The translations under genes and the position numbers were made by a program. From an uncultured Bacteroidales bacterium (GTDB taxonomy: Bacteria; Bacteroidota; Bacteroidia; Bacteroidales; UBA932): a stretch of 15,224 bases of DNA. The stretch is taken from NCBI GenBank assembly GCA_905235615.1, contig CAJOMB010000030.1:1-15224 (forward strand). Direction: 5' to 3'. A model generated the notes under the pieces. The model was not told the DNA's origin, did not search any database, and saw only the letters and a list, made by a program, of their open reading frames with translations. Position 1 is the stretch's first letter. Every line of letters begins with the position of its first letter. Positions 7,082-15,224 of the stretch are shown here, piece after piece.

Positions 7082-8317
7082 CTACTTCTTCTTCCTCCTG
7101 CCCAACTCTTTCTGAGCGGTTTCTTTCACATCCAGTGCAGCCCGTTTCTCGTCCAGACGGATCTGGAAATCGGAAATCACGTTCATGTAATTGATGAAGG
7201 CCTCATACGGGGTGTCGTACGGGTTGAAGTACTTGTGAACTTCTCCGTCAGAGAAGAACTTGGTGCACATATAATAAAAGTGGTCGCTTTCCTGAAGGTG
7301 GCCGAAATCGGCCCAGAGGTCCGGGTCGTTCACGATGGAGAGTTTCTCCGTCATGGCATAGACCTTCTTGAAGGCCTCGTCCTGGAGCTCGTTGCCCAAC
7401 CAGGCGGTGACATCACGCTCTTCATCGGCCCAGGAGATGGGATCCTCCACGGAGATGTCGGAGACGGGTTTGTACTTCTTCACCACCTCGGCCGGCGTAG
7501 CGAAGCCGAAAGTGCCGTCCTTCAGCACGGCGCCGGGCAGTTCGCGCATGAACTCGAAGATGCCGCTCTCCGCGCTCTGGTGTTCTCCGAAGGTCTCGTA
7601 ATCCATGAACAGGTTCACGATGTCCCCTTCCCTGGCGTTATCCCTCATCCACTCTACATACTGCGTTGCCGTCACCTTGTTCTGGACGAAACGGAAAGCG
7701 ATGTCGTCCGAGAGCGTGTAGTTGCGGAGCAGGAGCCTGAGCTTGGGCTGGGTTTCCCCGCTGTAAACGTAGTTGGGGCTCTGCCAGCCCATGATGTGGC
7801 GGGCGCCCTCGGTGAGCATGGTCTTGTAACCCATGTCGTACACCATTTCACCGATGCCGTCGGAATAGATGAGTTCCGTGTTGCGGAAGGTGACGGGCTT
7901 CACGCCGAAGAGTTCCTCGATGAGGGCGGCGTGCTTCTGTACCTGGTGACGGAACTCGCTCTCGGAAGTGAGCGAAGCCAGCGAGTGGTAATAGGTCTCG
8001 GAGAGGAACTCCACCTTGCCGGTGGCGGCCAGGGCCCGGAAACTGTCAATCACCTCCGGGGCAAAGCGCTGGAACTGCTCCAGGGCGCTGCCGGAGATGG
8101 AGAAAGCAATCTTGAACTTGCCCTTGTACTGGTTGATGAGCTCCAGCATGAGCTTGTTCATAGGCAGATAGCACTTCTGGGCTACGCGGCGCAGGATGGT
8201 GCGGTTGGCAAAGTCGTCATAATAATGGGAATCTTTGCCGATATCAAAGAATCGGTACAGGCGGAGCCGGGTGGGTTGATGGACCTGGAAATACAGGCAG
8301 ATACTCTTGGATGCCAT
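7082..8317 (-). CDS. Glycoside hydrolase family 57 alpha-glucan enzyme
   Basis: This 411-residue retaining alpha-glucan enzyme is of the amylase or 4-alpha-glucanotransferase type; the exact reaction cannot be chosen from sequence. The conserved GH57 regions are visible in order: HQP (13-15), GKVEF (100-104), FRNTELIY with the likely nucleophile E148, and LFMDYETFGEH with the likely acid/base D239. No signal peptide is seen, so it acts in the cytoplasm, which fits turnover or chain-length trimming of stored glycogen rather than dietary starch. The tail is a lysine/arginine-rich helix. It lies between the GT4 and GT3 transferases with gaps of 6 and 9 bases. Confidence 0.9.
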   Translation of the reverse strand: MASKSICLYFQVHQPTRLRLYRFFDIGKDSHYYDDFANRTILRRVAQKCYLPMNKLMLELINQYKGKFKIAFSISGSALEQFQRFAPEVIDSFRALAATGKVEFLSETYYHSLASLTSESEFRHQVQKHAALIEELFGVKPVTFRNTELIYSDGIGEMVYDMGYKTMLTEGARHIMGWQSPNYVYSGETQPKLRLLLRNYTLSDDIAFRFVQNKVTATQYVEWMRDNAREGDIVNLFMDYETFGEHQSAESGIFEFMRELPGAVLKDGTFGFATPAEVVKKYKPVSDISVEDPISWADEERDVTAWLGNELQDEAFKKVYAMTEKLSIVNDPDLWADFGHLQESDHFYYMCTKFFSDGEVHKYFNPYDTPYEAFINYMNVISDFQIRLDEKRAALDVKETAQKELGRRKKK

Positions 8318-8323
8318 AATATC

Positions 8324-9613
8324 TTATTTTACTACTGATTCATAAACTTTCTTGAGCTTGGCGGTGGCGCCGTTCCATTTGAGGGCGTTCACCTCGTCGT
8401 ATCCCATGCGGGCGCTGAAATCCGAGAGCGCCGGATAGGAAAGGAGGGCGTAGATGTCATCGGCCATGGCGTCCACATCCCAGAAGTCCACCTTGAAGGC
8501 GTATTTGAGCACCTCGGCGGCGCCGGACTGCTTGGAGATGATGGACGGAACACCCGTACGCATGGCTTCCAACGGGGAAATGCCGAAGGGCTCCGAGATG
8601 GAAGGCATGATATAGACATCCGAAAGGGCGAACATCTTCTGCACGTCCATTCCGCGCAGGAAACCGGTGAAATGGAAGCGGTCGCTGATGCCCAGGCGGG
8701 CGGCATGGCGGATGGCACGGTTCATCATGTCTCCGCTGCCGGCCATCACGAAGCGCACGTTCTTGGTGCGTTTGAGCACCTTGGCGGCGGCTTCGATGAA
8801 GTATTCCGGCCCTTTCTGATACGTGATACGGCCCAGGAACGTTACCACGGGTTCCTTGACGCCGCGCTCCACCTGGAGGTTCTCCCGGCCGCTGAAGTCC
8901 ACGGCGTTGTGCACCGTGACCACCTTGGCAGGGTCTATTCCGTAGCGGTTGATCACCGTGGTACGGGTGAGGTCGCTCACCGTCACCACCCTGTCCGCTA
9001 TCTGCATGCCCTTCTGCTCGATGGCAAAAACGCGGGTGTCTATGTTGTCCACGCTGCCGCGGTCGAAGGAGGTGGCATGCACGTGAATCACCAAGGGCTT
9101 GCCGGTGAGTTCCTTGGCGGCGATGCCGGCATAGTAGGTGAGCCAGTCATGGGCGTGGATCACATCGAACTCATCCTTGCGCTGCAGGGCGATGGTGCCG
9201 CCCACCATGGCGTAGCGGGCCACCTCTTCCATGAGGTTGGCGCCGTATTTGCCGGAGAACTTGAACTTCTGGCCGAAGCTCACGGAGAAATCCTTCACCT
9301 GACGCTTTTTGTCCTCTTCCACCAGCTTGCCGAACTCCTCGGGGTCTGCATAAGGCACCAGGTTGGAGCCGATATGGATGAACTTCACCTTGTCTAAGTA
9401 TTCTTCCACCGTCTCCGACACATGGTCCACGGCCACGTCCGAGGCGTTGATGATGGTGGTGGCGCTCTGGTCTTCGTCACCGGAGGCCGACGGCATCACG
9501 AAGAGGGTTTCCACGCCGTTGTAGGCGAGGCCCTTCACAATGCCTTCGCAGGCCGTACCCAGACCGCCTGCAATGTGGGGAGGAAACTCCCAACCGAACA
9601 TAAGTACTCTCAT
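8324..9613 (-). CDS. GT4 family glycosyltransferase, glycogen-synthase-like
   Basis: This 429-residue GT-B fold transferase has an N-terminal FGWEFPPHIAGGLG donor/acceptor loop (residues about 6-19), HAHDWLTYYAG mid-domain, and the C-terminal retaining motif SEPFGISPLEA (E341, E349). Enzymes of this type near GH57 and debranching genes are usually labelled glycogen or starch synthase-like. Its donor and acceptor are not known from sequence: it may prime or elongate glycogen, or make a different alpha-glucan. It is distinct from the GT3 synthase two genes downstream. It is 3 bases from the debranching gene and 6 from the GH57 gene, so it is surely co-transcribed with them. Confidence 0.9.
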   Translation of the reverse strand: MRVLMFGWEFPPHIAGGLGTACEGIVKGLAYNGVETLFVMPSASGDEDQSATTIINASDVAVDHVSETVEEYLDKVKFIHIGSNLVPYADPEEFGKLVEEDKKRQVKDFSVSFGQKFKFSGKYGANLMEEVARYAMVGGTIALQRKDEFDVIHAHDWLTYYAGIAAKELTGKPLVIHVHATSFDRGSVDNIDTRVFAIEQKGMQIADRVVTVSDLTRTTVINRYGIDPAKVVTVHNAVDFSGRENLQVERGVKEPVVTFLGRITYQKGPEYFIEAAAKVLKRTKNVRFVMAGSGDMMNRAIRHAARLGISDRFHFTGFLRGMDVQKMFALSDVYIMPSISEPFGISPLEAMRTGVPSIISKQSGAAEVLKYAFKVDFWDVDAMADDIYALLSYPALSDFSARMGYDEVNALKWNGATAKLKKVYESVVK

Positions 9614-9616
9614 AAC

Positions 9617-11545
9617 TTAATCCTCCCTGTATTTGTCTATAAGCCAGTTGATATTCAGGAGTGCAGCCGTTGTCATGGCCGATGAGATGGCTCCGTGCGC
9701 CTCGTGCGGCGGGTCTCCGTCGTAAAGCTCGCTGAAGCAGCCCACCCCGTGCTTGGAGAGGTCTTCATAGAAGCCTTCGGTGAGCCATTCGGCCCGGCCG
9801 ATGAAGTTGGCGCCCATCATCCCGAAGCTGGCGTAACAGTACTGGGCCAGCAGGAAAGGCCAGGCGCTGCCGTTGTGGTATGCCTCGTCCCGCTGGAGCT
9901 GGGTGCCTTCATAGACACCCTTGTAACGGACGTCACGGGGACTCAGCGTGCGGATGCCGCGGCGCGTCACCAGTTCGGCGTTCACCAGGCGCATCACCTC
10001 GCTCACCACCTCGTCATCCACGCAGCGGTGGTCCAGCGAAACGGCCCACAGCTGGTTGGGACGCAGCTCCATGTGCTGGCCGCCATTGTCCACATAATCG
10101 GCCAGGAAGCCCAGGTCTGCATTCCAGAACAGGGGCTGGAAATTATTCTCGATGATTTCCTTGATGGTAATCCATTTCTTGTAGAAAGCGCTGGTCTTTT
10201 TCTCGTTCTCCAAGGCGAAGGCGATGGCGTTGTACCACAGGGCGTTGGTCTCCACCTGGTAGCCGGCCCGTTCCGTAACGGCCCGGCCGTGGATGTATGC
10301 GTTCATCCAGGTGAGCGCCACTCCGTCTTTCTGGGCCCAGAGCAGACCGTTGGGCTGCATGGCCACCTCCTGACGGTTGCCGGGAAGGTAGCTCTCTATG
10401 ACGGCCTTCAGCACGGGACCGTACTTGACCCAGACGTCCTTGGCCTTGGCCCCGTAGGCGATATACTGCTGCAGGGTGACGGCGAGGAACAGCGGAGCCT
10501 CCACCTGCGTGGTGCGGCGGCTCAGGCGCTCCTGATTGTCTGCGATGAGGTTGTCTAAGATTTCCTCAAATTCCTTGGGGTCGTTCTTTCCGTAGAGGGT
10601 GAGACCGGCTAAGGAGAAGAGGGTTTCCCGCAGAAGGCCCGTGTACAACCAGCTGTAACCGGCCACGATACGCTTGCGGCCGCCGTCATTGCGGATGAGC
10701 GTATCGGCCTGGCGGACCAGCTGGTCCTGGAAGGAATCGATGGGTCCTATCTGGTCCACCGTGGCGGTGAAACGGCGCTTGAGACCGGCGGCGTTCACTG
10801 GTTCCCCGGCCGCAGCGCTGAACACCAGCGAATCTCCGCTCTTGAGCTCCACCTCGAAGGAACCGGGCACCCACAGGTCTTCCCGGCAGTCGAAGCCGCG
10901 GCGCATCTCGTCCGAATACGTGACTCCCTTGTACCAGGTGGGTGCGAATTTGAAGGCCGATGCAGACGTGCTCAACTGGAGGTTGAGCCGGGGGAAGCCT
11001 TCGTACATGCAGAAGGCCGCGCCGTTCTGGACGGGAGCGTAGTCCTGACGGGCCGCCTCGTTCTCCGAAGTGAGGGCATGTACGTCGCGGAAGGCCAGGA
11101 AAGGCTTGAGCTCCAGCTTCACCTTGGCGGGGGCGTTCACCAGTTCATACTGAATCATCACCTGGCAGGCATCCGGGCTCAGGGCAATCTTCTTGCGGAA
11201 GACAATCTCTCCGATCTTGTACGTAACGCAAGGCACGGGATCTGCGTCGAAATCCACGATGTACTTGTGGCCTCGGGGCTCATAAACGTCCCCGTAGCAA
11301 TGGATTCCCAGGTTGAAACGCTTGCCGCGGAGGGTAAGGCTTTCATCCAGAGAGCTCAGAAGCAGGTAGCGATAGCCGTCAAAGGCGTCTATCGGAACCG
11401 CCAGAAGGCCATGGTAACGCCTGGTGTTGCACGTGACGATGGACGTGTTGCAGAAGGCACCGGTCTTGTTGGCCAATATGATTTCCCGCTTGAGGGAATA
11501 GGACAGGTTGACCAACTCCGATTTGTTGAATTTCAAAAAAGCCAT
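9617..11545 (-). CDS. Glycogen debranching enzyme (amylo-alpha-1,6-glucosidase, GH133-type)
   Basis: This 642-residue cytoplasmic enzyme should hydrolyse alpha-1,6 branch stubs of phosphorylase-trimmed glycogen. The N-terminal beta-rich domain (to about residue 270) includes NTSIVTCNTRRYHGLLAVP. The C-terminal alpha/alpha toroid includes NGLLWAQ, ETNALWYNAIAFALE, LSPRDVRYKGVYEG, AYHNGSAWPFLL and ELYDGDPPHEAHGAIS. Length matches bacterial stand-alone forms, which lack the transferase half of the eukaryotic enzyme. Oddity: the motif I expect as TWMD reads TWMNA, with Asn at residue 415 (codon 10301-10303). In related enzymes this Asp is thought to be catalytic, so activity may be altered. Spacing is 10 bases from glgB and 3 from the GT4 gene. 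Confidence 0.9.
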   Translation of the reverse strand: MAFLKFNKSELVNLSYSLKREIILANKTGAFCNTSIVTCNTRRYHGLLAVPIDAFDGYRYLLLSSLDESLTLRGKRFNLGIHCYGDVYEPRGHKYIVDFDADPVPCVTYKIGEIVFRKKIALSPDACQVMIQYELVNAPAKVKLELKPFLAFRDVHALTSENEAARQDYAPVQNGAAFCMYEGFPRLNLQLSTSASAFKFAPTWYKGVTYSDEMRRGFDCREDLWVPGSFEVELKSGDSLVFSAAAGEPVNAAGLKRRFTATVDQIGPIDSFQDQLVRQADTLIRNDGGRKRIVAGYSWLYTGLLRETLFSLAGLTLYGKNDPKEFEEILDNLIADNQERLSRRTTQVEAPLFLAVTLQQYIAYGAKAKDVWVKYGPVLKAVIESYLPGNRQEVAMQPNGLLWAQKDGVALTWMNAYIHGRAVTERAGYQVETNALWYNAIAFALENEKKTSAFYKKWITIKEIIENNFQPLFWNADLGFLADYVDNGGQHMELRPNQLWAVSLDHRCVDDEVVSEVMRLVNAELVTRRGIRTLSPRDVRYKGVYEGTQLQRDEAYHNGSAWPFLLAQYCYASFGMMGANFIGRAEWLTEGFYEDLSKHGVGCFSELYDGDPPHEAHGAISSAMTTAALLNINWLIDKYRED

Positions 11546-11555
11546 AAATATGTTT

Positions 11556-13547
11556 TTATACTTTCTTCAATACAAGGGCCGTACGGGCAGGCAGGTACAA
11601 CTTCAGCGTGTGGTCGTACCCCTGGTTGCCGTTGGGGCATCTCTCATCCATGGCCACATGATGTTCGCCCTCCTGCAGACGCCCATATCCGTCAAAACGG
11701 GGCTCGTCGGAGTCCAGTACAATCACGTAGTCTCCCGCAGGGGCCGCAAAGCCATAATCGGCAAAGGAACCGGCAGGTGAGAAATTCAGCGCAAAGATAC
11801 AGTTTTTCCGTCTGAAAATCAAGATTTTCTTCTCTTCATCGGCCACCAGCAGCTCCGGAGATTCGCTCAGAAGTTTCTCTTCTTTCAGTAAATGAATCAT
11901 TTCCGCGTCAAAGCGCTGGAGGTCTCCGTAGCGGAGGTCCGGATTATCGGCCAGAGACCACTGCCTGCGGGCATATTTGAAGGACCAGCCGTTTCCCTCG
12001 CGGGGGAAGTCTATCCATTCGGGATGGCCGAACTCGTTGCCCATGAAGGTGAGGTAGCCATTGCCCGCCGTGCCCGCCGTCACCAGACGGATGAGCTTGT
12101 GGAGGGCGATTCCGCGGTCCACAATGCCGTTCTGGCTGTCCCGGCGCATGGCAAAGTACATTTCCTTGTCCATGAGGCGGAAGATGATGGTCTTGTCTCC
12201 CACCAGGGCCTGGTCGTGACATTCGGCATAAGAGACGGTCTTTTCGTCCACACGCTTGCCACTGAGTTCCCACCAGATTTCTCCCATGCCCCACTGCTCG
12301 TCGGAGCGTTCCTTGATCCACTTGATCCAGTGGTCGGCGATGCCCATGGACATGCGGAAGTCGAAGCCCACGCCGAAGGCCTCGAAGGGGGCGGCCAGGC
12401 CGGCCATGCCGGACATGTCTTCCGCGATGGAGAAGCCGTTGGGGTTCAATTCCTTCACTAAGCGGGTGGCCAAGGACAGGTAGATGACGGCATCCTCGTC
12501 CACGCCCCCGTCAAAATAGAGGCCGTAGTTCACGAAGTCCTTGCCCAGGCCGTGGTCCCAGTACAGCATGGACGTAACGCCGTCGAAGCGGAAACCGTCA
12601 ATGTGGTACTCTTCCATCCAGTATTTCACGTTGGATAGGAGGAAATAGCGGGTGTCGTCCTTTCCGTAGTCGAAGCAGCGGGAGCCCCAGGCCGGATGGC
12701 GGCCGGCAGGGCCCTCGTGGAAGTACAGATGGTCTGTTCCGTCAAACTCCGAAAGACCCTCCAAGGTGTTCTCCACGCTGTGGCTGTGCACGATGTCCAT
12801 GATGACGGCAATGCCCTTTCCGTGGGCGTCGTCCACCAGGGCCTTGAACTCCTCCGGGGTTCCGAAACGGGAGCTCAGGGCAAAGAAATTGCTCACCTGA
12901 TAGCCGAAGGAACCGTAGTAGGGATGCTCCTGCAGGGCCATGATCTGGATGGTGTCATAGCCCAGGGCCTTCACGCGGGGAAGGACGTCCCTGCGGAACT
13001 CCTCGAAAGTGCCCACTTTCTCCTTTTCGGAGGCCATGCCTATGTGGCACTCGTAGATGAGCGGATTGGGGCGCTTGCCGGCGTGTCCGTGCTTCCACCG
13101 GTAGGGCTTGGGGGCCCATACCTGGGCGCTGAACACCTTGGTCACCTCGTCCTGGACCACGCGGGTGGCATAGGAAGGAAGCCGTTCCCCGCCGCCGCCC
13201 GGCCACTCGATGTACAGCTTGTACAGCTGGCCGTGGCTCAGGAACATCTCAGGGATGCGCAGTTCCCAGTTTCCCTGTCCCAAGGGTTTGAGGGCATAGG
13301 CGTCCGTCCGCTTCCAGTTGTTGCAGTCTCCGATCAGATAAATCTTGGAGGCATTGGGAGCGTACTCCCGGAACACCCAGCCGTCCTTGTCCCTGTGAAG
13401 GCCATAATAGAGATGATTGTTCACGGCATCTTTCAGAAGGCCGTCTCCGGCAATGTGTTTCAACGTTTGCCAGATGTGCTCGTGCCGGGCGTCAATGGCG
13501 TCCTTGTACGGCATGAGCCAGGGGTCTTGTTCGTAGATTCTTTTCAT
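11556..13547 (-). CDS. glgB: 1,4-alpha-glucan branching enzyme, GH13 (eukaryote-like)
   Basis: This 663-residue enzyme creates alpha-1,6 branches by moving short 1,4-glucan segments. An N-terminal CBM48-like domain spans about residues 45-150. The GH13 barrel follows with DIVHSH (251-256), DGFRFDGVTSML (nucleophile D322), FSIAEDMSG (acid/base E376) and YAECHDQALVGDKT (transition-state D445). The HDQALVGDKT form and overall length resemble eukaryotic GBE1-type enzymes rather than the longer E. coli GlgB. All catalytic residues are present and the frame is intact. It starts 6 bases after xseB and precedes the debranching gene by 10 bases, so branching and debranching enzymes are likely made from one transcript. 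Confidence 0.96.
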   Translation of the reverse strand: MKRIYEQDPWLMPYKDAIDARHEHIWQTLKHIAGDGLLKDAVNNHLYYGLHRDKDGWVFREYAPNASKIYLIGDCNNWKRTDAYALKPLGQGNWELRIPEMFLSHGQLYKLYIEWPGGGGERLPSYATRVVQDEVTKVFSAQVWAPKPYRWKHGHAGKRPNPLIYECHIGMASEKEKVGTFEEFRRDVLPRVKALGYDTIQIMALQEHPYYGSFGYQVSNFFALSSRFGTPEEFKALVDDAHGKGIAVIMDIVHSHSVENTLEGLSEFDGTDHLYFHEGPAGRHPAWGSRCFDYGKDDTRYFLLSNVKYWMEEYHIDGFRFDGVTSMLYWDHGLGKDFVNYGLYFDGGVDEDAVIYLSLATRLVKELNPNGFSIAEDMSGMAGLAAPFEAFGVGFDFRMSMGIADHWIKWIKERSDEQWGMGEIWWELSGKRVDEKTVSYAECHDQALVGDKTIIFRLMDKEMYFAMRRDSQNGIVDRGIALHKLIRLVTAGTAGNGYLTFMGNEFGHPEWIDFPREGNGWSFKYARRQWSLADNPDLRYGDLQRFDAEMIHLLKEEKLLSESPELLVADEEKKILIFRRKNCIFALNFSPAGSFADYGFAAPAGDYVIVLDSDEPRFDGYGRLQEGEHHVAMDERCPNGNQGYDHTLKLYLPARTALVLKKV

Positions 13548-13553
13548 ATGCGG

Positions 13554-13730
13554 TCAGTCTTTGTCCAGGGAATCGATCGTTCTCAGGTACTCCCGGCACT
13601 GGCCCAGGAGTTCCTTGCTGCGGCCCACCAGGGCGTCAATGTCATCCAGCTTGGTTTCCGGATTCTCCACCTTGGCGGCTATCCGGTCCAGTTCGGCGAT
13701 AGCCTTCGCGTAGTCAAATTTTTCTTCCAT
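13554..13730 (-). CDS. xseB: Exodeoxyribonuclease VII small subunit
   Basis: This 58-residue acidic, helical protein begins MEEKFDYAKAIAELDRIAAK and ends TIDSLDKD. XseB subunits bind XseA to form exonuclease VII, which digests single-stranded DNA into oligonucleotides from both ends. Identification rests on size, the FDYAKAIAELDRIAAKVEN pattern (family form: FEEAL..LE.IV..LE), the heptad-like SKELLGQCREYL helix, and its place directly after xseA. The ATG overlaps the xseA stop by one base (TAATG), a typical translational-coupling arrangement. The stop is 6 bases before glgB. Confidence 0.9.
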   Translation of the reverse strand: MEEKFDYAKAIAELDRIAAKVENPETKLDDIDALVGRSKELLGQCREYLRTIDSLDKD

Positions 13731-15070
13731 TATGCGGTTTTGGTGTTAAACTGGTTCATCTTGTCACTGTAAACTTCATCCACCTTGGCGGTGAGGGAGC
13801 CGTCGGAAAAACGGACGCCGATGCGGTCTCCCACGGCCACACGATCCACGGTCTTAAGCACCTTGTTGTCTTTTCCGGTAACCAGGACGTATCCTAAACC
13901 CAATATCTTACGAGGGTCCGAGGCGCCGATGAGGGCCTCTTTCAGGGCCACTTTGGAAACCTCCGCACTCACGCGGGAGAGGGCGGCAAAGCGGATGCGA
14001 TGCTGCGCGGCATCGCGAAGGGCGGCCACCTGGCCATGCTTCTGCATGAGCCCGCGGGAAATGCGTCCCAGGCTCTTCTGAAGCCTCATTTCCAGGGCCG
14101 ATACCCGCCCCTGCAGCGCCCGGTGCATGCGGGACTCCACGCCCCCCAGCTTGAGCTCTTCCCGGCCCAGCACCTGCCGGGCGGCGGCCATCACCCGCTG
14201 CCCCAGACGGTCTATAAGGGCGTCCTGCGCCTGAAAGGCTTCTATGAAGACATCGGCCAGCGCCGTGGGGGTTTTCACGGAGGAATGGGCCACCATATCT
14301 GCAATATGGACATCCTTGTCGTGGCCGATGGCCGTAATCACGGGCACCGGCAGAGTGGCGATGGTGACGGCCAGATCGAAGTCGTCGAAGCAGGCGAGGT
14401 CCAGCTCGCTGCCGCCGCCCCGCAGGATGAGGATGGCGTCGTAGTTCTTTTCCGCCGCATCCATGAGCGCGGCCGATATAGAAGTCGGCGCCTGCTCCCC
14501 CTGCATGAGGGCCTCGAAGAGGTCCAGCCGGAAGGCATAGCCCCGGGGATTGTTCAGCAGGTGATTCCGGAAATCCTGGTAGCCGGCCGCCGTAAGGGAC
14601 GTAACCACCGCCAAGCGGCGGGGAAGGTCCGGCAGGGCCAGTTCCTTCTGCATGTCCATGTAGCCCTGGGCCGTGAGTTTCTCGATGGCCCGCTTGCGCT
14701 CCAGGGCCTTTTCTCCCAGGGTAAAGGCCGGGTCTATGTCTTCGATGAAGAGGGAGATGCCGTACAGTTCGCTGAAGCTCACCTGTACCTGCACCAGTAC
14801 GGTGATGCCGGCCCGGAGGGGCTCTCCGGCAGACTGCTCGAAGAAACGGGTGAGCACGGGATACTTCCACTTCCAGATCATGGCGCGGGACTCCGCAACG
14901 GGCTTCCCCAGGCGGCTCTGCACCAGGCTCACATAACAGTGTCCGTTGGAGCGGGGACTCCAGGAGGCAATTTCCGCCTTTACCCAGTACCGACCCGGGA
15001 AAGCTTGCTCCATACTTTCCTTGATGCGCTGCTGTAACTCCAACAACTCTATGTAGTTCCGCTCCGCCAT
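13730..15070 (-). CDS. xseA: Exodeoxyribonuclease VII large subunit
   Basis: This 446-residue catalytic subunit of exonuclease VII acts in single-strand DNA degradation during repair. An N-terminal OB-fold spans about residues 5-110 (GRYWVKAEIASWSPRSNGHCY). The catalytic domain has VVTSLTAAGYQDFRNHL, ILRGGGS (217-221), AIGHDKDVHIAD (248-258) and KTPTALA (266 on), all family hallmarks. A long coiled region follows, then a C-terminal segment with LGLGYVLVTG. It is the first gene of the series. Its ATG lies only 7 bases past a TATCTTTG promoter box, so the leader is very short or absent. The stop overlaps the xseB start. Confidence 0.95.
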   Translation of the reverse strand: MAERNYIELLELQQRIKESMEQAFPGRYWVKAEIASWSPRSNGHCYVSLVQSRLGKPVAESRAMIWKWKYPVLTRFFEQSAGEPLRAGITVLVQVQVSFSELYGISLFIEDIDPAFTLGEKALERKRAIEKLTAQGYMDMQKELALPDLPRRLAVVTSLTAAGYQDFRNHLLNNPRGYAFRLDLFEALMQGEQAPTSISAALMDAAEKNYDAILILRGGGSELDLACFDDFDLAVTIATLPVPVITAIGHDKDVHIADMVAHSSVKTPTALADVFIEAFQAQDALIDRLGQRVMAAARQVLGREELKLGGVESRMHRALQGRVSALEMRLQKSLGRISRGLMQKHGQVAALRDAAQHRIRFAALSRVSAEVSKVALKEALIGASDPRKILGLGYVLVTGKDNKVLKTVDRVAVGDRIGVRFSDGSLTAKVDEVYSDKMNQFNTKTA

Positions 15071-15077
15071 AGCCCTA

Positions 15078-15085
15078 CAAAGATA
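15078..15085 (-). promoter_or_regulatory. -7 promoter element for xseA and the glycogen operon
   Basis: The minus strand reads TATCTTTG, an exact TAnnTTTG match, followed by TAGGGCT and then the xseA ATG. Initiation about 3-5 bases past the box would leave a leader of only a few bases. No clear TTTG -33 element lies 19-21 bases upstream; a TTTTC run is closer. The position before the first gene of a ten-gene run supports it. Confidence 0.55.
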
Positions 15086-15129
15086 AGAATTTTCTCTTGA
15101 AAAGGCTACGGGGTTTTCGAAGGATTTGG

Positions 15130-15137
15130 TATCTTTG
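15130..15137 (+). promoter_or_regulatory. Divergent -7 promoter-like element
   Basis: The plus strand also reads TATCTTTG here, 45 bases from the minus-strand copy and facing away from it. It would serve a gene beyond the right edge. A plus-strand ATG at 15170 opens 18 codons to the window end, but composition is very AT-rich and the translation is not recognisable. No -33 match was seen. Confidence 0.35.
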
Positions 15138-15224
15138 CAAACTGAAATTTTTTGAGAGTCTGTTTTGAAATGATTGATATTTTTATTTATAGTTTTATTT
15201 TTGTGGAAATTTTTCTTGAAAATT

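Noticed and set aside
5615..8338. A 907-codon plus-strand open frame opposite the GT3 and GH57 genes
   Set aside because: It is antisense to two genes with clear catalytic motifs. Long antisense frames are expected in GC-rich coding DNA, and the translation shows no domain.
15170..15224. Partial plus-strand frame starting ATG at the right edge
   Set aside because: Only 18 codons, very AT-rich and unrecognisable. The divergent promoter box makes it possible but not supportable.

Overview
The window looks like chromosomal DNA from a Bacteroidota species, most likely a GC-rich member of Bacteroidales. The evidence is TAnnTTTG-type promoter elements, no obvious Shine-Dalgarno sites, and a glycogen gene set (GT3 synthase, GT4, GH57, GH133-type debranching enzyme, eukaryote-like branching enzyme, GT35 phosphorylase) of the kind known from that group. 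Genus cannot be read from the sequence.

All convincing genes lie on the minus strand and read right to left as one tightly packed series, probably an operon: xseA (13730-15070), xseB (13554-13730), glgB (11556-13547), debranching enzyme (9617-11545), GT4 transferase (8324-9613), GH57 enzyme (7082-8317), GT3 glycogen synthase (5441-7072), glycogen phosphorylase (2837-5394, frameshifted), ribF (1860-2855) and an AGCS-family sodium:amino-acid symporter (539-1888). Gaps are 3 to 46 bases, and three junctions overlap (1, 19 and 29 bases). The right end (15071-15224) is an AT-rich intergenic region with one promoter-like element on each strand. The left end (1-538) has no credible gene. It holds several strong hairpins and a rod-shaped potential RNA fold.

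Six of the ten genes form a near-complete glycogen cycle: chain extension (GT3, perhaps GT4), branching (GlgB), debranching, phosphorolysis (GlgP) and a GH57 alpha-glucan enzyme. No ADP-glucose pyrophosphorylase (glgC) or GT5 synthase (glgA) is present here. The flanking genes (exonuclease VII, FAD synthesis, symporter) are unrelated in function.

The most unusual points are lesions and inserted sequence. (1) ribF carries, in frame, a 135-bp near-perfect palindromic element and, separately, a short HSERSEES-coding dispersed repeat, both in the FMN adenylyltransferase domain. (2) A 7-bp tandem duplication cuts off the natural C-terminus of the GT3 synthase; without it the frame would run unbroken into the phosphorylase. 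(3) The phosphorylase is frameshifted by an apparent 7-bp deletion in its conserved GGLG motif. (4) The symporter may also have a small frame lesion at its very end. (5) The debranching enzyme has Asn where I expect Asp in a TWMD motif. Together these suggest a decaying or variable glycogen locus, or uncorrected sequence errors; read mapping would decide.
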